Part shown: one piece after another, positions 51,492 through 61,440 of the stretch
How the letters are laid out: the number at the start of each line of letters is the position of its first letter
Position numbering within the stretch: position 1 is the first letter of the stretch
NCBI RefSeq assembly: GCF_902506455.1
Contig: NZ_LR733844.1
Coordinates: 125,133-189,132, forward strand
DNA: 64,000 nt
Direction: 5' to 3'
Source of the DNA: Sphingomonas sp. 8AM
GTDB taxonomy: Bacteria > Pseudomonadota > Alphaproteobacteria > Sphingomonadales > Sphingomonadaceae
Translations under genes and position numbers: made by a program
The notes under the pieces: model-generated
The model's database searches: none
Seen by the model: only the letters and a program-made list of their open reading frames with translations
What the model was told of the DNA's origin: nothing

Positions 51492-52184
51492 ATGGCTGCA
51501 ACCGTGATCCACCGCCACCGGCTTGCCACGCGCGTGTGGCATTGGGTGAACGCGGTCGCGATCTTCGTCCTGATCGGCTCGGGGCTCGGCATCTCGAACG
51601 CGCATCCGCGGCTGTACTGGGGGCGGTACGGCGCCAATTTCGATCACGCCTGGGCGCAACTCCCGCGCTTTCCTTCGTGGCTGACGATCCCGGCGAGCTA
51701 CAATCTCGCGATCTCGCGGCGCTGGCATCTGTTCTTTGCGCTGGTGCTCGGCTTTTCGCTGCTCGCCTATATGATCGTCAGCCTGCTCAACCGTCATTTC
51801 CAGCGCGACCTGCGCGTGCGGCGTCGCGATATGAGTGCCGCGCATCTCGCGGAGGACGTGCGCGCGCATCTTGCGTTCCGCTTCCACGATCCCGAGGCGC
51901 CCGGCGAGTATAACGCCTTCCAAAAGCTCAGCTATGTCGCGGTGATCTTCCTCGCATTGCCGCTGATCATCCTGACCGGGCTGGCGCTGTCGCCAGGGAT
52001 GAATGCGGCGGGGCCGTGGCTGCTCGACCTGTTCGGCGGGCGACAATCGGCGCGATCGCTCCACTTCATCGCGATGGCGGTGATCGCAGTCTTTACCGTC
52101 GTCCATCTCGCGCTGGTCATCCTCGCCGGCTGGCGCAACGAACTGCGCTCGATGATCACCGGCGGCTGGCGGGTGCCCGAATGA
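51492..52184 (+). CDS. Cytochrome b561-type membrane protein
   Basis: A 230-residue di-haem membrane cytochrome with four helices. Candidate haem histidines are in VWHWVN (about 16-21), RRWHLFF, RSLHFIA and TVVHLALV. Its stop overlaps the molybdoenzyme start in ATGA. It likely passes electrons between that enzyme and the quinone pool. Confidence 0.87.
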   Translation: MAATVIHRHRLATRVWHWVNAVAIFVLIGSGLGISNAHPRLYWGRYGANFDHAWAQLPRFPSWLTIPASYNLAISRRWHLFFALVLGFSLLAYMIVSLLNRHFQRDLRVRRRDMSAAHLAEDVRAHLAFRFHDPEAPGEYNAFQKLSYVAVIFLALPLIILTGLALSPGMNAAGPWLLDLFGGRQSARSLHFIAMAVIAVFTVVHLALVILAGWRNELRSMITGGWRVPE

Positions 52185-52924
52185 TCCGGCGGCGAACACT
52201 GCTCGGCGGTGGCGCGGGACTGATGCTCGCGGGCTGCGACCGCGTCATCCAGCAGCCGACGGTGCGCTCGATCGTCTTCAAGGGCGAGGACATGCACCGC
52301 GCCCTGCAGCGCGCGCTGTCGAACCGCGACGCGCTCGCGCCCGAGTTCACCCCCGACCAGATGTCGCCGCGCTTCCGTACCAACGGCACGCGCGACCCCG
52401 GCACGCCCGCTTACGCCGCGCTGCGCTCCGGCCGCTTCGCCGATTGGCGGTTGACCATCGACGGGCTGGTCGAGCGACCGCTGTCGCTGTCGCTCACCGA
52501 CCTCGGCCGTTTCCCGCAGCGCGCGCAGATCACCCGCCACGATTGCGTCGAAGGGTGGAGCGCGATCGGCAAATGGCAGGGGCCGCGGCTCGGCGACGTG
52601 CTCAAGGCCGCGGGACTGCGCGACGCGGCGCGCTATATCGTGTTCCGCTGCGCCGATCTGTACGGCGGCGCGCCTTATTACGAGTCGATCGACCTGATCG
52701 ACGCCTTTCACCCGCAGACGATCCTCGCCTGGGCGATGAACGACCGCTTCCTCGATGTCGGGCACGGCGCGCCGTTGCGGCTGCGAGTCGAGCGCCAGCT
52801 CGGCTACAAGCACGCCAAATATCTGATGCAGGTCATCGCAGTCGCCAGCCTCGACGGGATCGGCAAAGGGCGCGGCGGCTATTGGGAAGACAATGTCGAT
52901 TACGACTGGTGGGCGGGGATCTGA
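52181..52924 (+). CDS. Tat-exported molybdopterin oxidoreductase, sulfite-oxidase-fold lipoprotein
   Basis: A 247-residue protein with a twin-arginine segment (RRRTLLGG) and lipobox LAGC (C19), so exported folded and lipidated. The Moco-binding cysteine is C122 (HDCVEGWSAIG). It is a short SorT/YedY-like molybdoenzyme. With the cytochrome b561 it forms a membrane module like MsrP-MsrQ, but substrate is unknown. Confidence 0.87.
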   Translation: MIRRRTLLGGGAGLMLAGCDRVIQQPTVRSIVFKGEDMHRALQRALSNRDALAPEFTPDQMSPRFRTNGTRDPGTPAYAALRSGRFADWRLTIDGLVERPLSLSLTDLGRFPQRAQITRHDCVEGWSAIGKWQGPRLGDVLKAAGLRDAARYIVFRCADLYGGAPYYESIDLIDAFHPQTILAWAMNDRFLDVGHGAPLRLRVERQLGYKHAKYLMQVIAVASLDGIGKGRGGYWEDNVDYDWWAGI

Positions 52925-53006
52925 ACGCGGATCGCCCATCGCGGCGCAGCCGCCCAACCCCAGCACCGCTCCCCACTATTCACCACGAGGGTCCCGCACG
53001 CACCCT

Positions 53007-53034
53007 CTCTGCGCCTCTGCGCCTCCGCGTGAAC
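53007..53034. repeat. CTCTGCGC tandem repeat, family F
   Basis: Two copies of CTCTGCGC followed by a CTCCGCGTG variant; similar CTCTGCG arrays recur between genes in other bacteria. It lies in the 111-bp convergent gap between the molybdoenzyme and SURF1 genes. Confidence 0.55.
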
Positions 53035-53035
53035 A

Positions 53036-53668
53036 TCACCCTTTCGCGCTACCGCCACCCGCACCGGTCTTGCCGCGCCGCCTTAGTGCGATGACGTAGA
53101 TCACCCCGGCGACGCCCGCGAACAGGAACCATTGCACCGCATAGGCGAGATGGTTGTTCGGGATCGAGTCGATCGACGGCGGCGCGTTCGGGGACAGTCC
53201 CGCGGCCGGCGTGGCGGCGACCAGCATCAGTTCGCGCGCCACATGCGGCTGCGTCACCTCCGCGATCAACGGTCGCGCATCAGGCGCGTGCGCAATCCAC
53301 CCGCTCACCTTGCCCCCGCCCCACGCCACATTGCCGACCGGATCGCGCGTCGTGCCGATCTGCACACGCAGCCCCGGTCCTTCCGCGCCCGTCCGGCACA
53401 AGGCGATCACGCGATACCCCGCCGCCCCCGCCCCGGCCCGGGTGATCGACACCGGCTCAAGGCAGAAGGCGCTGCTGCGGCGGAACAGCAACGTCTCGTC
53501 GGCAACCCGCGGGAAGGCGATCGCCGGCCGCGTCGGATTCGCGGCAAGCTGCGCGAGGAACGCCTCCTTCTGCGGCCGGCGATCGAGCAACTGCCACAGC
53601 CCCAGCGCGATCATCGCCGCAATCGCGATGCCGACGACGGTCGTCGGGATAACCGGAACGCGCTTCAT
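53036..53668 (-). CDS. SURF1-family cytochrome oxidase assembly protein
   Basis: A 210-residue SURF1 protein with two membrane helices (about 7-26 and 178-196) around a periplasmic domain. Features are LGLWQLLDRRPQKEAFL (about 22-38) and the C-terminal NNHLAYAVQWFLFAG. SURF1 aids haem a insertion into subunit I. It overlaps DUF983 by ATGA. Confidence 0.9.
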   Translation of the reverse strand: MKRVPVIPTTVVGIAIAAMIALGLWQLLDRRPQKEAFLAQLAANPTRPAIAFPRVADETLLFRRSSAFCLEPVSITRAGAGAAGYRVIALCRTGAEGPGLRVQIGTTRDPVGNVAWGGGKVSGWIAHAPDARPLIAEVTQPHVARELMLVAATPAAGLSPNAPPSIDSIPNNHLAYAVQWFLFAGVAGVIYVIALRRRGKTGAGGGSAKG

Positions 53669-54051
53669 GGTGCCAGCCGCCCCTCACCCGCTTCGTGGCG
53701 ATATTCGGCGGCGAGCAGCCAGCCCTTGGCGACACGCAGCGACCAGACGATCGCAGCGGTGCTCAGCGGCACCCACAACAGCACGTGGAGCCACCACGGC
53801 GGGGAGAAGGAGAGTTCGACGACGATCGCCAGCGCCACGACAATCGCGCCCCATGCCAGCACCAGCAGCGCCGCCGGGCCGTCACCGACGTTGAACCCGG
53901 CGATCGACAGCCCGCACGCCGGGCAACGTTCGGCGAAACGAAGGACGCCCGCAAACAAGGTGCGGGCGCCACATTGGGGACATAACCCCTTGATGCCACA
54001 GTCGATCGGCCGGGGCGGCGCCCCGACCGTCGACCGATCGGCGTCGCTCAT
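53665..54051 (-). CDS. DUF983 membrane protein
   Basis: A 128-residue protein with a zinc-ribbon-like N-terminus (CPQCGARTLFAG, then CPACGLS) and two helices. DUF983 genes sit in cta clusters of alphaproteobacteria, function unknown. It overlaps both neighbours by 4 nt, marking a tight operon. Confidence 0.85.
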   Translation of the reverse strand: MSDADRSTVGAPPRPIDCGIKGLCPQCGARTLFAGVLRFAERCPACGLSIAGFNVGDGPAALLVLAWGAIVVALAIVVELSFSPPWWLHVLLWVPLSTAAIVWSLRVAKGWLLAAEYRHEAGEGRLAP

Positions 54052-54959
54052 CCGCCGTGGACCGGTGCGCCCCAGCCGCCCCATACGTAGACGGTGACGA
54101 ACAGGAACAGCCACACCACGTCGACGAAATGCCAGTACCACGCCGCCGCCTCGAAACCGAAATGCTGCTTCGGGGTGAAGTCGCCCTTATAGGCGCGGAT
54201 CAGGCAGACGATCAGGAAGATCGTCCCGATGATGACGTGGAAGCCGTGGAAGCCGGTCGCCATGAAGAACGCCGCACCATAGTTGATCCCCTTGAACGGG
54301 AACGGCGCGTGCATGTACTCATAGGCCTGGATGCTGCTGAACAGCAGGCCCAGCACGACGGTGATCCACAGCCCCTTGAGCACACCGTCACGGTCGCCGA
54401 CGCCCAGCGCGCCCCAGAAGCCGCGCTTCTCGCCGCCACGCTGGTTGTGGATCAGCGCATGGTGCGCCCACGTTACCGTGGTGCCCGAGCAGAGCAGGAT
54501 CAGCGTGTTGAGCAGCGGCAGTTCGAAGGCGTTGATGACCTCCAGCCCCTTGGGCGGCCATTGCGCGGCGATCGCCGCGGCGCCTTCGGCGGCGCGCTCG
54601 ACCTGCCCGTCGACGACCTGCATCGCGGTCGGGAACAGGGAGAAGTCGAAGAACGCCCAGAACCAGCCGACGAAGAACATCACCTCGGAGGCGATGAACA
54701 GGATCATCCCGTAGCGGAAATGGAGCTGCACCACCGGCGTGTGATCGCCGGCATGCGCCTCACGGATCACCTGATGCCACCACCCGTACATGCAGAACAG
54801 CACCGAGGCGAAGCCGATCAGGAACACCCAACCACCGCCAGTGCCCTGATGCATGTACATGATGCCGCCGGCAGCCATAATGAGCGCGGCGAACGCGCTG
54901 AGCAACGGCCAGGGGCTGGGGGGCAGAATGTGATATTCGTGGTTCTTGGCACCCGCCAT
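54048..54959 (-). CDS. ctaE: Cytochrome c oxidase subunit III
   Basis: A 303-residue subunit with seven helices. Family segments are HDYHILPPSPWP-like N-terminus, EVMFFVGWFWAFF (about 111-123), TVTWAHHALI and HFVDVVWLFLFVTVYVWG near the end. GGGGAGAG precedes the ATG. It stabilises subunits I and II in the aa3-type oxidase. Confidence 0.95.
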   Translation of the reverse strand: MAGAKNHEYHILPPSPWPLLSAFAALIMAAGGIMYMHQGTGGGWVFLIGFASVLFCMYGWWHQVIREAHAGDHTPVVQLHFRYGMILFIASEVMFFVGWFWAFFDFSLFPTAMQVVDGQVERAAEGAAAIAAQWPPKGLEVINAFELPLLNTLILLCSGTTVTWAHHALIHNQRGGEKRGFWGALGVGDRDGVLKGLWITVVLGLLFSSIQAYEYMHAPFPFKGINYGAAFFMATGFHGFHVIIGTIFLIVCLIRAYKGDFTPKQHFGFEAAAWYWHFVDVVWLFLFVTVYVWGGWGAPVHGG

Positions 54960-54994
54960 GCGCGGCTCTCCCCAATTCGCTTATTGCGGTGGTC

Positions 54995-55543
54995 TTAGCT
55001 GTTCGTTTTGGCGGAATCCACCGGGTAAAAAGTGTAGCTGAGCGTGATCGTCTGCACGTCGCGCGTATCCGGATCGCTCAGGATCTTGGGGTCGACGTAG
55101 AAGATCACCGGCATCCGTTGCGTCTCGCCCGGCTTCAGCGTCTGCTGCGTGAAGCAGAAGCACTGGATCTTGGTGAAATATTTCCCGGCAATCGCGGGGG
55201 TGACGTTGTAGGTGGCGGTGCCCGTCATCGCCTGCGCGCCACGGTTGGTGGCGGTGAAGAACGCCATATCCCGCGCGCCGATTTCGACCGTTTCCTGCTC
55301 CTGCTCGGGGACGAAGCGCCACGGCAGTTTCGGACTGGTGTTGGCGTCGAACGCGATCTCGATCTGCCGGTGGACGCCGCCCGGCGCCGCGATGCCGCGC
55401 CCGGTGGTGCCGTTCAGCCCCGTCGCCTGACAGAACATGCGGTAAAGCGGCACGCTGGCGAAGGCGAGCCCGGTCATGAAGCAGATGAATGCTACGGCAA
55501 GCAGCGCAGTGCGCAGCGTCCGCGGGCGTGCCGGCGCGCTCAA
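54995..55543 (-). CDS. ctaG: Cytochrome c oxidase assembly protein CtaG (Cox11)
   Basis: A 182-residue Cox11-like copper chaperone for the CuB site. One N-terminal helix (about 12-30), LYRMFCQATGLNGTT (about 34-48) and the copper-binding CFCFTQQTL motif are present. The start is TTG overlapping the upstream stop in TTGA. Confidence 0.94.
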   Translation of the reverse strand: MSAPARPRTLRTALLAVAFICFMTGLAFASVPLYRMFCQATGLNGTTGRGIAAPGGVHRQIEIAFDANTSPKLPWRFVPEQEQETVEIGARDMAFFTATNRGAQAMTGTATYNVTPAIAGKYFTKIQCFCFTQQTLKPGETQRMPVIFYVDPKILSDPDTRDVQTITLSYTFYPVDSAKTNS

Positions 55544-55677
55544 TGCGCCATGCCCTGCTTGATGCGCGCGATGGTGATGAAGAACACCAGCACCACGAAC
55601 GCACCGAGCAGCAGCGCGACGACGATCGCGCGCGCCTTCTGCCGACGGCGGATCAGATTTTGTTCGTCTTCGGTCAT
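55540..55677 (-). CDS. Small CoxF-like membrane protein
   Basis: A 45-residue protein with a basic N-terminus ([10 protein letters not shown]) and one membrane helix ([19 protein letters not shown]). It sits between ctaB and ctaG with ATGA and TTGA overlaps, as does the small CoxF-type protein in some cox operons. Function unknown. Confidence 0.75.
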   Translation of the reverse strand: MTEDEQNLIRRRQKARAIVVALLLGAFVVLVFFITIARIKQGMAH

Positions 55678-56573
55678 GCCACCCACCGGTCGACGACCAG
55701 CGCGCCGAACATCACGAAAAGATACAGGATCGAGTAAGCGAACAGGCGCTTCTCGTAAAACATCGGCGTCGCGGCCCGCTTCGCGCCGGCGGCGACCAGC
55801 GCCGCGAGCACCGCGAACGCCGCGGTCATCGCCACCGCCACCACGCCATAGACGCTGCCGGTCAGGCCCAGCGGCCACGGCGCGATCGCCACCGCCGCCA
55901 TCGGAATCGTGTACAGCCCGATCTGCCGCCGCGTCGCCGCCTCGCCCGCCACGACGGGGAGCATCGGCACGCCGGCATTGGCGTAATCGGTCTTCACGAA
56001 GAGCGCGAGCGCCCAGAAATGCGGCGGCGTCCACAGGAAGACGAGCGCGAACAGCAGGAACGGCAGCAGCGCGATCTGCCCGGTCGCCGCCGCCCAGCCG
56101 ATCAGCGGCGGGAACGCACCCGCCGCGCCGCCGATCACGATGTTCTGCGGGGTGCGACGCTTCAGCCACACGGTATAGATCAGGACGTAGAACAGGATCG
56201 ACACGGTCAGGATCGCTGCGGCGGCGAGATTGACCGCCAGCCCCATCAGGATCACCGAAAACGCGCCGAGCCCGACGCCGAAATGCAACGCCGACTGCCG
56301 TTCCATGCGCCCGGCCGGCAACGGACGCTGCGCCGTGCGCTTCATCACCGCATCCAGATCGGCCTCATACCATTGATTCAGCGCCCCCGCCGCGCCCGCA
56401 CCGAGCGCGATGCACAGGATCGCGGTGAAGCCGAGCACCGGATCGATCCCGACCGGCGCGGCCAGCATCCCGCACAGCCCGGTGAACACGACCAGCGTCA
56501 TGACGCGCGGTTTCGTCAGCGCGAGGAAGTCGCGCCAGTCGGCGGGGGGCAGGAGCGGCGTGGCAGGGGTCAT
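55674..56573 (-). CDS. ctaB: Protohaem IX farnesyltransferase
   Basis: Makes haem O from haem B. The 299-residue UbiA-family protein has the two Asp-rich loops: [15 protein letters not shown] (about 66-80) and, after [17 protein letters not shown] (about 193-208), a second polar loop. Nine hydrophobic helices are visible. It belongs to the ctaB-small-ctaG-ctaE-DUF983-SURF1 chain. Confidence 0.95.
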   Translation of the reverse strand: MTPATPLLPPADWRDFLALTKPRVMTLVVFTGLCGMLAAPVGIDPVLGFTAILCIALGAGAAGALNQWYEADLDAVMKRTAQRPLPAGRMERQSALHFGVGLGAFSVILMGLAVNLAAAAILTVSILFYVLIYTVWLKRRTPQNIVIGGAAGAFPPLIGWAAATGQIALLPFLLFALVFLWTPPHFWALALFVKTDYANAGVPMLPVVAGEAATRRQIGLYTIPMAAVAIAPWPLGLTGSVYGVVAVAMTAAFAVLAALVAAGAKRAATPMFYEKRLFAYSILYLFVMFGALVVDRWVA

Positions 56574-56586
56574 GGATGCGGCGACC

Positions 56587-57561
56587 CTACAAGCGGAGCG
56601 GCGGCCGCGCCAGCCAGTCGAGCAGCAAGCGATTGATTTCGGCGGGCCGCTCCTCCTGCGTCCAATGTCCGCACCCGTCGAGCATATGACCCTCGACCAG
56701 CGGGACATGCGGGCGCATCACAGTCAGCGGATCGCTGTACGCACCGAACCCGAACGCGGCCGGGTCGCGGGTCCCGGCGATGAACAGCGCCGGCTGCCCG
56801 ATTCGCTGGCCCTGCCACGCCTGCGCCCAGGCGTAATCGCGCTCATGGTTGCGGTAGCGGTTGAGCGGTCCGCGAAAGCCGCTGCGCTCGAGCTCCGCGA
56901 CCATGTGATCGAGATCGCCGTCGGTCAGCCACGCGGGGAAGGGATCGGGATCGACCAGCCCGTCGAGCAGCGTCGCACCTGCCGGCTTCTCCGGCCAGCT
57001 GCCCGGCGGCGCGTCGCCGCTGATGGCGTAATAGAGGCGCCGCAGATAGCCGCGCACGTCGCGCTCCGCTTCCTCCTCGGCCGGGCCTGGTGCACGAAAC
57101 CATTCCTGATAGAAGAAACGGCCGCGGTCGGTGAAAGCGCGACGAAAGATGTCGCCGAGCGGTCGCGTGGGCACGCCGGTGAACGGCACCGACAACCCCG
57201 CGACGGCCGCCACGCGCGCCGGGTGCGTCAGCGCGCTGTACCAGACGATCGGCGCTCCCCAGTCATGACCGACCAGAATGACGGGCGCATCGGGCTGCAG
57301 CGCGTCCGCGACGCCGATCACGTCCGCCACCATCGCCGCCATGTCATAGAACTCGATCGCGTCCGGCCGATCCGATCCGCCATAGCCACGCACGTCGAGT
57401 GCGGCCGCGGTATAGCCCGCCGCGACGAGCGGCGCGAACTGATGCCGCCAACTGTACCAGCCCTCGGGATAACCGTGGATCATCAAGACCAGCGGCCCGG
57501 CCCCCTCGACCATGACCCGTAACCGCGCCGTGCCGGTGTCGATCAGCCGCGGCTCGATCAT
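56587..57561 (-). CDS. Alpha/beta hydrolase, epoxide-hydrolase-like
   Basis: A 324-residue hydrolase. The oxyanion motif [10 protein letters not shown] (about 27-36), nucleophile aspartate in [11 protein letters not shown] (about 97-107) and catalytic histidine in [11 protein letters not shown] (about 297-307) fit epoxide hydrolases. It overlaps the acetyltransferase gene by ATGA. Neither is a known oxidase factor. Confidence 0.87.
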   Translation of the reverse strand: MIEPRLIDTGTARLRVMVEGAGPLVLMIHGYPEGWYSWRHQFAPLVAAGYTAAALDVRGYGGSDRPDAIEFYDMAAMVADVIGVADALQPDAPVILVGHDWGAPIVWYSALTHPARVAAVAGLSVPFTGVPTRPLGDIFRRAFTDRGRFFYQEWFRAPGPAEEEAERDVRGYLRRLYYAISGDAPPGSWPEKPAGATLLDGLVDPDPFPAWLTDGDLDHMVAELERSGFRGPLNRYRNHERDYAWAQAWQGQRIGQPALFIAGTRDPAAFGFGAYSDPLTVMRPHVPLVEGHMLDGCGHWTQEERPAEINRLLLDWLARPPLRL

Positions 57562-58304
57562 ATTGGGTTCCTGCGATAATGATAGCCGTAGGCGTCGATG
57601 ACGAAGCCCGCCCGGTCGTACAGCGCGCGAGCGGCGGCGTTCGTTTCCTCGATCTGGAGCGCGACATGCTCCGCTCCCGCGTCGACCGCCCACTCGACCA
57701 GTGCCGCCACGATCGCGCGCGCGTGGCCCTGCCGCCGCGCCGCGCGATCGGTGCCGATCGCCTCGATCACCGCGATGCTGTCGTGGAGCGCGGCGTAGCC
57801 GATTGCGACATCACCGCGCCGGGCGTAGCAGGCAGGAGCAGCGAGTCGCGCAGCGACCTGCCAGGGGTCCTCGACGGTCGGCGCGAGCCGACGCCGTGTC
57901 ACCAGCCAGCGCGCGTCGGGCGTGTCGCGGAGCGTGGTTTCCATGCGATCGGGACGCGGTGCCTTGGAAGGCGGACCGACAGATGCGACGGGACAGACCA
58001 AGGTCCGGGTCACTCCCTCCGGTGCCGAGAAGCCAGCGGCGTCGAGCAGGTCGCCGGCAGATCCCGTCAGCTCCGTAATCCGGAGAATCATGGCCTGCTC
58101 CGCCGACGCGAACGCGTCACCGAGCGCGCGCAGCGTCGCGGCATCGAGGATCGCATCTGGCCGAACCGCGCTTGCGGAATTGCTGCGGCGGCTACCGCCA
58201 CCTGACAGGCTCACCGCCCAGTCACCAACCTGCGCCCGTCGCGCGGGCGGATAGGCGGCGATGCAGGCACGCTCGATGCGCCAGACGAGCGGATCGCGGA
58301 TCAT
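57558..58304 (-). CDS. GNAT-family N-acetyltransferase
   Basis: A 248-residue protein with an uncharacterised N-terminal region and C-terminal GNAT domain (RAARRQGHARAIVAAL motif A, about 194-209; AARALYDRAGFV). GAGGG precedes the ATG. It is paired by ATGA with the hydrolase gene, between ctaD and ctaB. Confidence 0.85.
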   Translation of the reverse strand: MIRDPLVWRIERACIAAYPPARRAQVGDWAVSLSGGGSRRSNSASAVRPDAILDAATLRALGDAFASAEQAMILRITELTGSAGDLLDAAGFSAPEGVTRTLVCPVASVGPPSKAPRPDRMETTLRDTPDARWLVTRRRLAPTVEDPWQVAARLAAPACYARRGDVAIGYAALHDSIAVIEAIGTDRAARRQGHARAIVAALVEWAVDAGAEHVALQIEETNAAARALYDRAGFVIDAYGYHYRRNPI

Positions 58305-58374
58305 CGCGTTTCCCTCAAACGGCAGCGGCGGGGAAGCATTCGCCGCCCCGCCGCCGGTTGCCCGCTCACGATCG

Positions 58375-60042
58375 TCAGTCGATCTTGGGCAGCGTCTCGA
58401 ACTGGTGGAACGGCGGCGGGCTGGACAGCGTCCATTCCAGCGTCGTCGCGCCCTCACCCCAGGGATTGTCCGGCGCCTTCTTGCCCGCAATCAGCGACCA
58501 GATCAGGTTGACGAAGAAGATCGCCATCCCCGCCGCCATGATCATGTAGCCGATCGTCGCGACGTTGTTCCAGTGCGCAAAGCCGTCCGGATAATCCGGG
58601 TAGCGGCGCGGCATGCCCTGCAGCCCGAGGAAGTGCATCGGGAAGAACAGCAGGTTCACGCCGACGAAGAACACCCAGAAGTGCAGCTGGCCGAGCAGCT
58701 CCGAATACATCCGCCCGGACATCTTCGGGAACCAGTAATAGAAGCCGGCGAACAGCGAGAACACCGCGCCCAGGCTGAGCACATAGTGGAAGTGCGCAAC
58801 GACGTAATAGGTGTCCTGCATATAGTCGTCGACGCCGCCGTTGGCGAGCACCACACCGGTCACGCCACCGACCGTGAACATGAAGATGAAGCCGATCGCC
58901 CAGACCATCGGGGTCGGGAAGCGCAGGCTGCCGCCCCACATCGTCGCGATCCACGAGAAGATCTTGATGCCGGTCGGCACCGCGATCACCATCGTCGCGG
59001 CGGTGAAGTACATCTTCACGTTCACGCTCATGCCGGTCGTGAACATGTGGTGCGCCCAGACGACGAACCCGACCACGCCGATCGCGACCATGGCATAGGC
59101 CATGCCCAGATAGCCGAACACCGGCTTGCGGCTGAACGTCGCGACGATGTGGCTGATGATGCCGAAGCCCGGCAGGATCATGATGTACACTTCGGGGTGG
59201 CCGAAGAACCAGAACAGATGCTGGTAAAGCACCGGGTCGCCACCGCCGGCGGGATCGTAGAAGGTGGTGCCGAAATTACGATCGGTCAGCAGCATCGTGA
59301 TCGCCGCCGCGAGCACCGGCAACGCGAGCAGCAGCAGGAAGGCGGTGACCAGCACCGACCACGCGAACAGCGGCATCTTGTGCAACGTCATGCCCGGCGC
59401 GCGCATGTTGAAGATCGTGGTGATGAAGTTGATTGCGCCCAGGATCGAGCTGGCGCCCGCAAGATGGAGCGACAGGATCGCCATATCGACCGACGGCCCC
59501 GGCTCGCCATAGGTGGAGAGCGGCGCATAGACGGTCCAGCCGGTGCCGGCGCCGCCGAAGAAGGGCGAGGCGAGCAGCAGCAGGAAGGCGGGGACCAGCA
59601 GCCAGAAGCTGATGTTGTTCATCCGCGGGAACGCCATGTCGGGCGCGCCGATCATCAGCGGCACGAACCAGTTGCCGAACCCGCCGACCATCGCCGGCAT
59701 CACCATGAAGAACACCATGATGAGCCCGTGCGCGGTGACGAGCACGTTCCACAGGTGCAGCGCCTGGTCGAACGACTGCTCCTGGCCGCCATGCAGCATC
59801 GACGCCCAGTGCGGCAGATACTGGATGCCGGGATGCATCAGCTCGGCACGCATCAGCCCCGAGATCGCACCACCGATGATCCCCGCGACGATCGCGAAGA
59901 TCAGGTAGAGCGTCCCGATGTCCTTGTGATTGGTGGACATGAACCAGCGCGCGAAGAACGCCGGCTTGTGATCGGCGTGCGCGTCGTGATGATGTTCGTC
60001 GTGCGCGACGAACGCAGACGGATGGAGCGCGGTGTCGGTCAT
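58375..60042 (-). CDS. ctaD: Cytochrome c oxidase subunit I
   Basis: The catalytic haem-copper subunit. The 555-residue protein has GHPEVYIM, marking an A1-type oxidase with the D-channel glutamate, the HHMF copper-ligand pair (WAHHMFTTG), and [10 protein letters not shown] with haem ligands. Twelve helices are present. It follows ctaC by 4 bp. Confidence 0.97.
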   Translation of the reverse strand: MTDTALHPSAFVAHDEHHHDAHADHKPAFFARWFMSTNHKDIGTLYLIFAIVAGIIGGAISGLMRAELMHPGIQYLPHWASMLHGGQEQSFDQALHLWNVLVTAHGLIMVFFMVMPAMVGGFGNWFVPLMIGAPDMAFPRMNNISFWLLVPAFLLLLASPFFGGAGTGWTVYAPLSTYGEPGPSVDMAILSLHLAGASSILGAINFITTIFNMRAPGMTLHKMPLFAWSVLVTAFLLLLALPVLAAAITMLLTDRNFGTTFYDPAGGGDPVLYQHLFWFFGHPEVYIMILPGFGIISHIVATFSRKPVFGYLGMAYAMVAIGVVGFVVWAHHMFTTGMSVNVKMYFTAATMVIAVPTGIKIFSWIATMWGGSLRFPTPMVWAIGFIFMFTVGGVTGVVLANGGVDDYMQDTYYVVAHFHYVLSLGAVFSLFAGFYYWFPKMSGRMYSELLGQLHFWVFFVGVNLLFFPMHFLGLQGMPRRYPDYPDGFAHWNNVATIGYMIMAAGMAIFFVNLIWSLIAGKKAPDNPWGEGATTLEWTLSSPPPFHQFETLPKID

Positions 60043-60046
60043 GATC

Positions 60047-61252
60047 TTAGCGTCCGGCTTCGCCGACGCCGCCCGGATTGCCGGTGGCGCCTTGCGGGGA
60101 AGTGGGGGGAGTGTCGGTCCCGTTCTCGGTCGGCCCGGTCATCGCGTTGGCGATCGCCGCCTCGTCCGCCGCGGCGGCGGAATTGTCGGCGCCCGGCTGC
60201 GGGATCACCGCGTTTGACGCCTTGCCCGGGGCGGGCATCGTGCCGCCCTTGGCACGCACCCACGCCGCGAACTGCGCCGGGGTGACCGCCTCGACCGCGA
60301 TCGGCATGAACGCGTGGCGCGCACCGCACAATTCGCTGCACTGGCCGAAATAGAGGCCCGGCTTGTCGATCGTGAAGCTGGTCTCGTTCAGCCGGCCCGG
60401 GATCGCATCGAGCTTGATCCAGAACGCCGGCACCGCCCAGCTGTGGATGACGTCATTGGCGGTGGTGATCAGGCGGATCGGCACGCCGACCGGCAGTACG
60501 ACGCGATTGTCGGCAGCCAGCAGGCGCGGGCCGTCGGCGTCGGTGCGTGCGCGCTCGCCGGGGGCGACCTGATTGGCTTCCTTCAGCATGTTGGCGGTGA
60601 TCTCGATCCCGCCGTGATCCGGATATTGATAGCTCCAGAACCACTGGTTGCCGATCGCCTTCAGCGTCACCGCACCGGCCGGCGCGGGCTTGAACTGCGC
60701 CTGCAGCAGCCCGATCGACGGCACCGCGATCGCGACGAGGATCAGCACCGGGATCAGCGTCCACGCGACCTCGATCGCGGTGTTGTGGCTGGTCCGCGAC
60801 GGCGTCGGATTGGCGCTGGCGCGGAACTTCACGACCACGACCACCAGCAGCACCAGCACCAGGATCGAGATGATCGTGATCAGCGGGAAGAGGATGCGAT
60901 CGTGAAACCAGTGCGCGCGCAGGCCATTCTTGGTGACTTGCGGCTGGATGTGAATCACGCCGTCGAGCGGCTGCCCGACGCCGGGCGCGGAGGTGGTGGC
61001 GTTGAAGGCCGGCGCGCCGTCCATCGCCAGCGCGGGCGATTGCGGCGCAGCGTCGGCCTTCTGCACCGAACCGCCTGCCTGACCCTGATTCGAGTCGGCG
61101 GGGCGCAGCCCGGTCGGCGCGGCGGTGGCCGCAGTGGCGGGCGACGTCGCGGCCGGAGCCGGCGCCTGTGCGCCTGCGCTACCCGCGCCTGTCAGGGCGG
61201 TCAGCGCGAAGCCCGCTGCCAGTACCCAACCCTTGATCCCGGTTCTCAGCAT
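60047..61252 (-). CDS. ctaC: Cytochrome c oxidase subunit II
   Basis: A 401-residue subunit with signal peptide, an Ala/Pro-rich periplasmic stretch, two helices, and the CuA site [12 protein letters not shown]. No fused cytochrome c domain is seen. A low-complexity C-terminal tail extends past the CuA domain. AAAGAG precedes the ATG. It begins the cta operon, divergent from pyrE across 188 bp. Confidence 0.96.
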   Translation of the reverse strand: MLRTGIKGWVLAAGFALTALTGAGSAGAQAPAPAATSPATAATAAPTGLRPADSNQGQAGGSVQKADAAPQSPALAMDGAPAFNATTSAPGVGQPLDGVIHIQPQVTKNGLRAHWFHDRILFPLITIISILVLVLLVVVVVKFRASANPTPSRTSHNTAIEVAWTLIPVLILVAIAVPSIGLLQAQFKPAPAGAVTLKAIGNQWFWSYQYPDHGGIEITANMLKEANQVAPGERARTDADGPRLLAADNRVVLPVGVPIRLITTANDVIHSWAVPAFWIKLDAIPGRLNETSFTIDKPGLYFGQCSELCGARHAFMPIAVEAVTPAQFAAWVRAKGGTMPAPGKASNAVIPQPGADNSAAAADEAAIANAMTGPTENGTDTPPTSPQGATGNPGGVGEAGR

Positions 61253-61440
61253 CTCTTTATCGTCACCCCTGTGGTGGTGCGCATTTGCGTACCGGGCGTA
61301 TCGAAGCGCCCCTCCTGCACCTGCCTATAGCACGGCATCCCCTCGCCTCAAGGGGGCGTGCGTCCGCGCTTTTCTCCACCAAGGCGCGTTGCGCGCGCGC
61401 GGCGGCGCTTCTATGGCGCGCGCAGGAGACACAGCACACG

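Noticed and set aside
58261..60285. 674-codon open frame opposite ctaD
   Set aside because: It is antisense to ctaD. The His/Arg/Asp-rich translation is a mirror of the membrane-protein codons.
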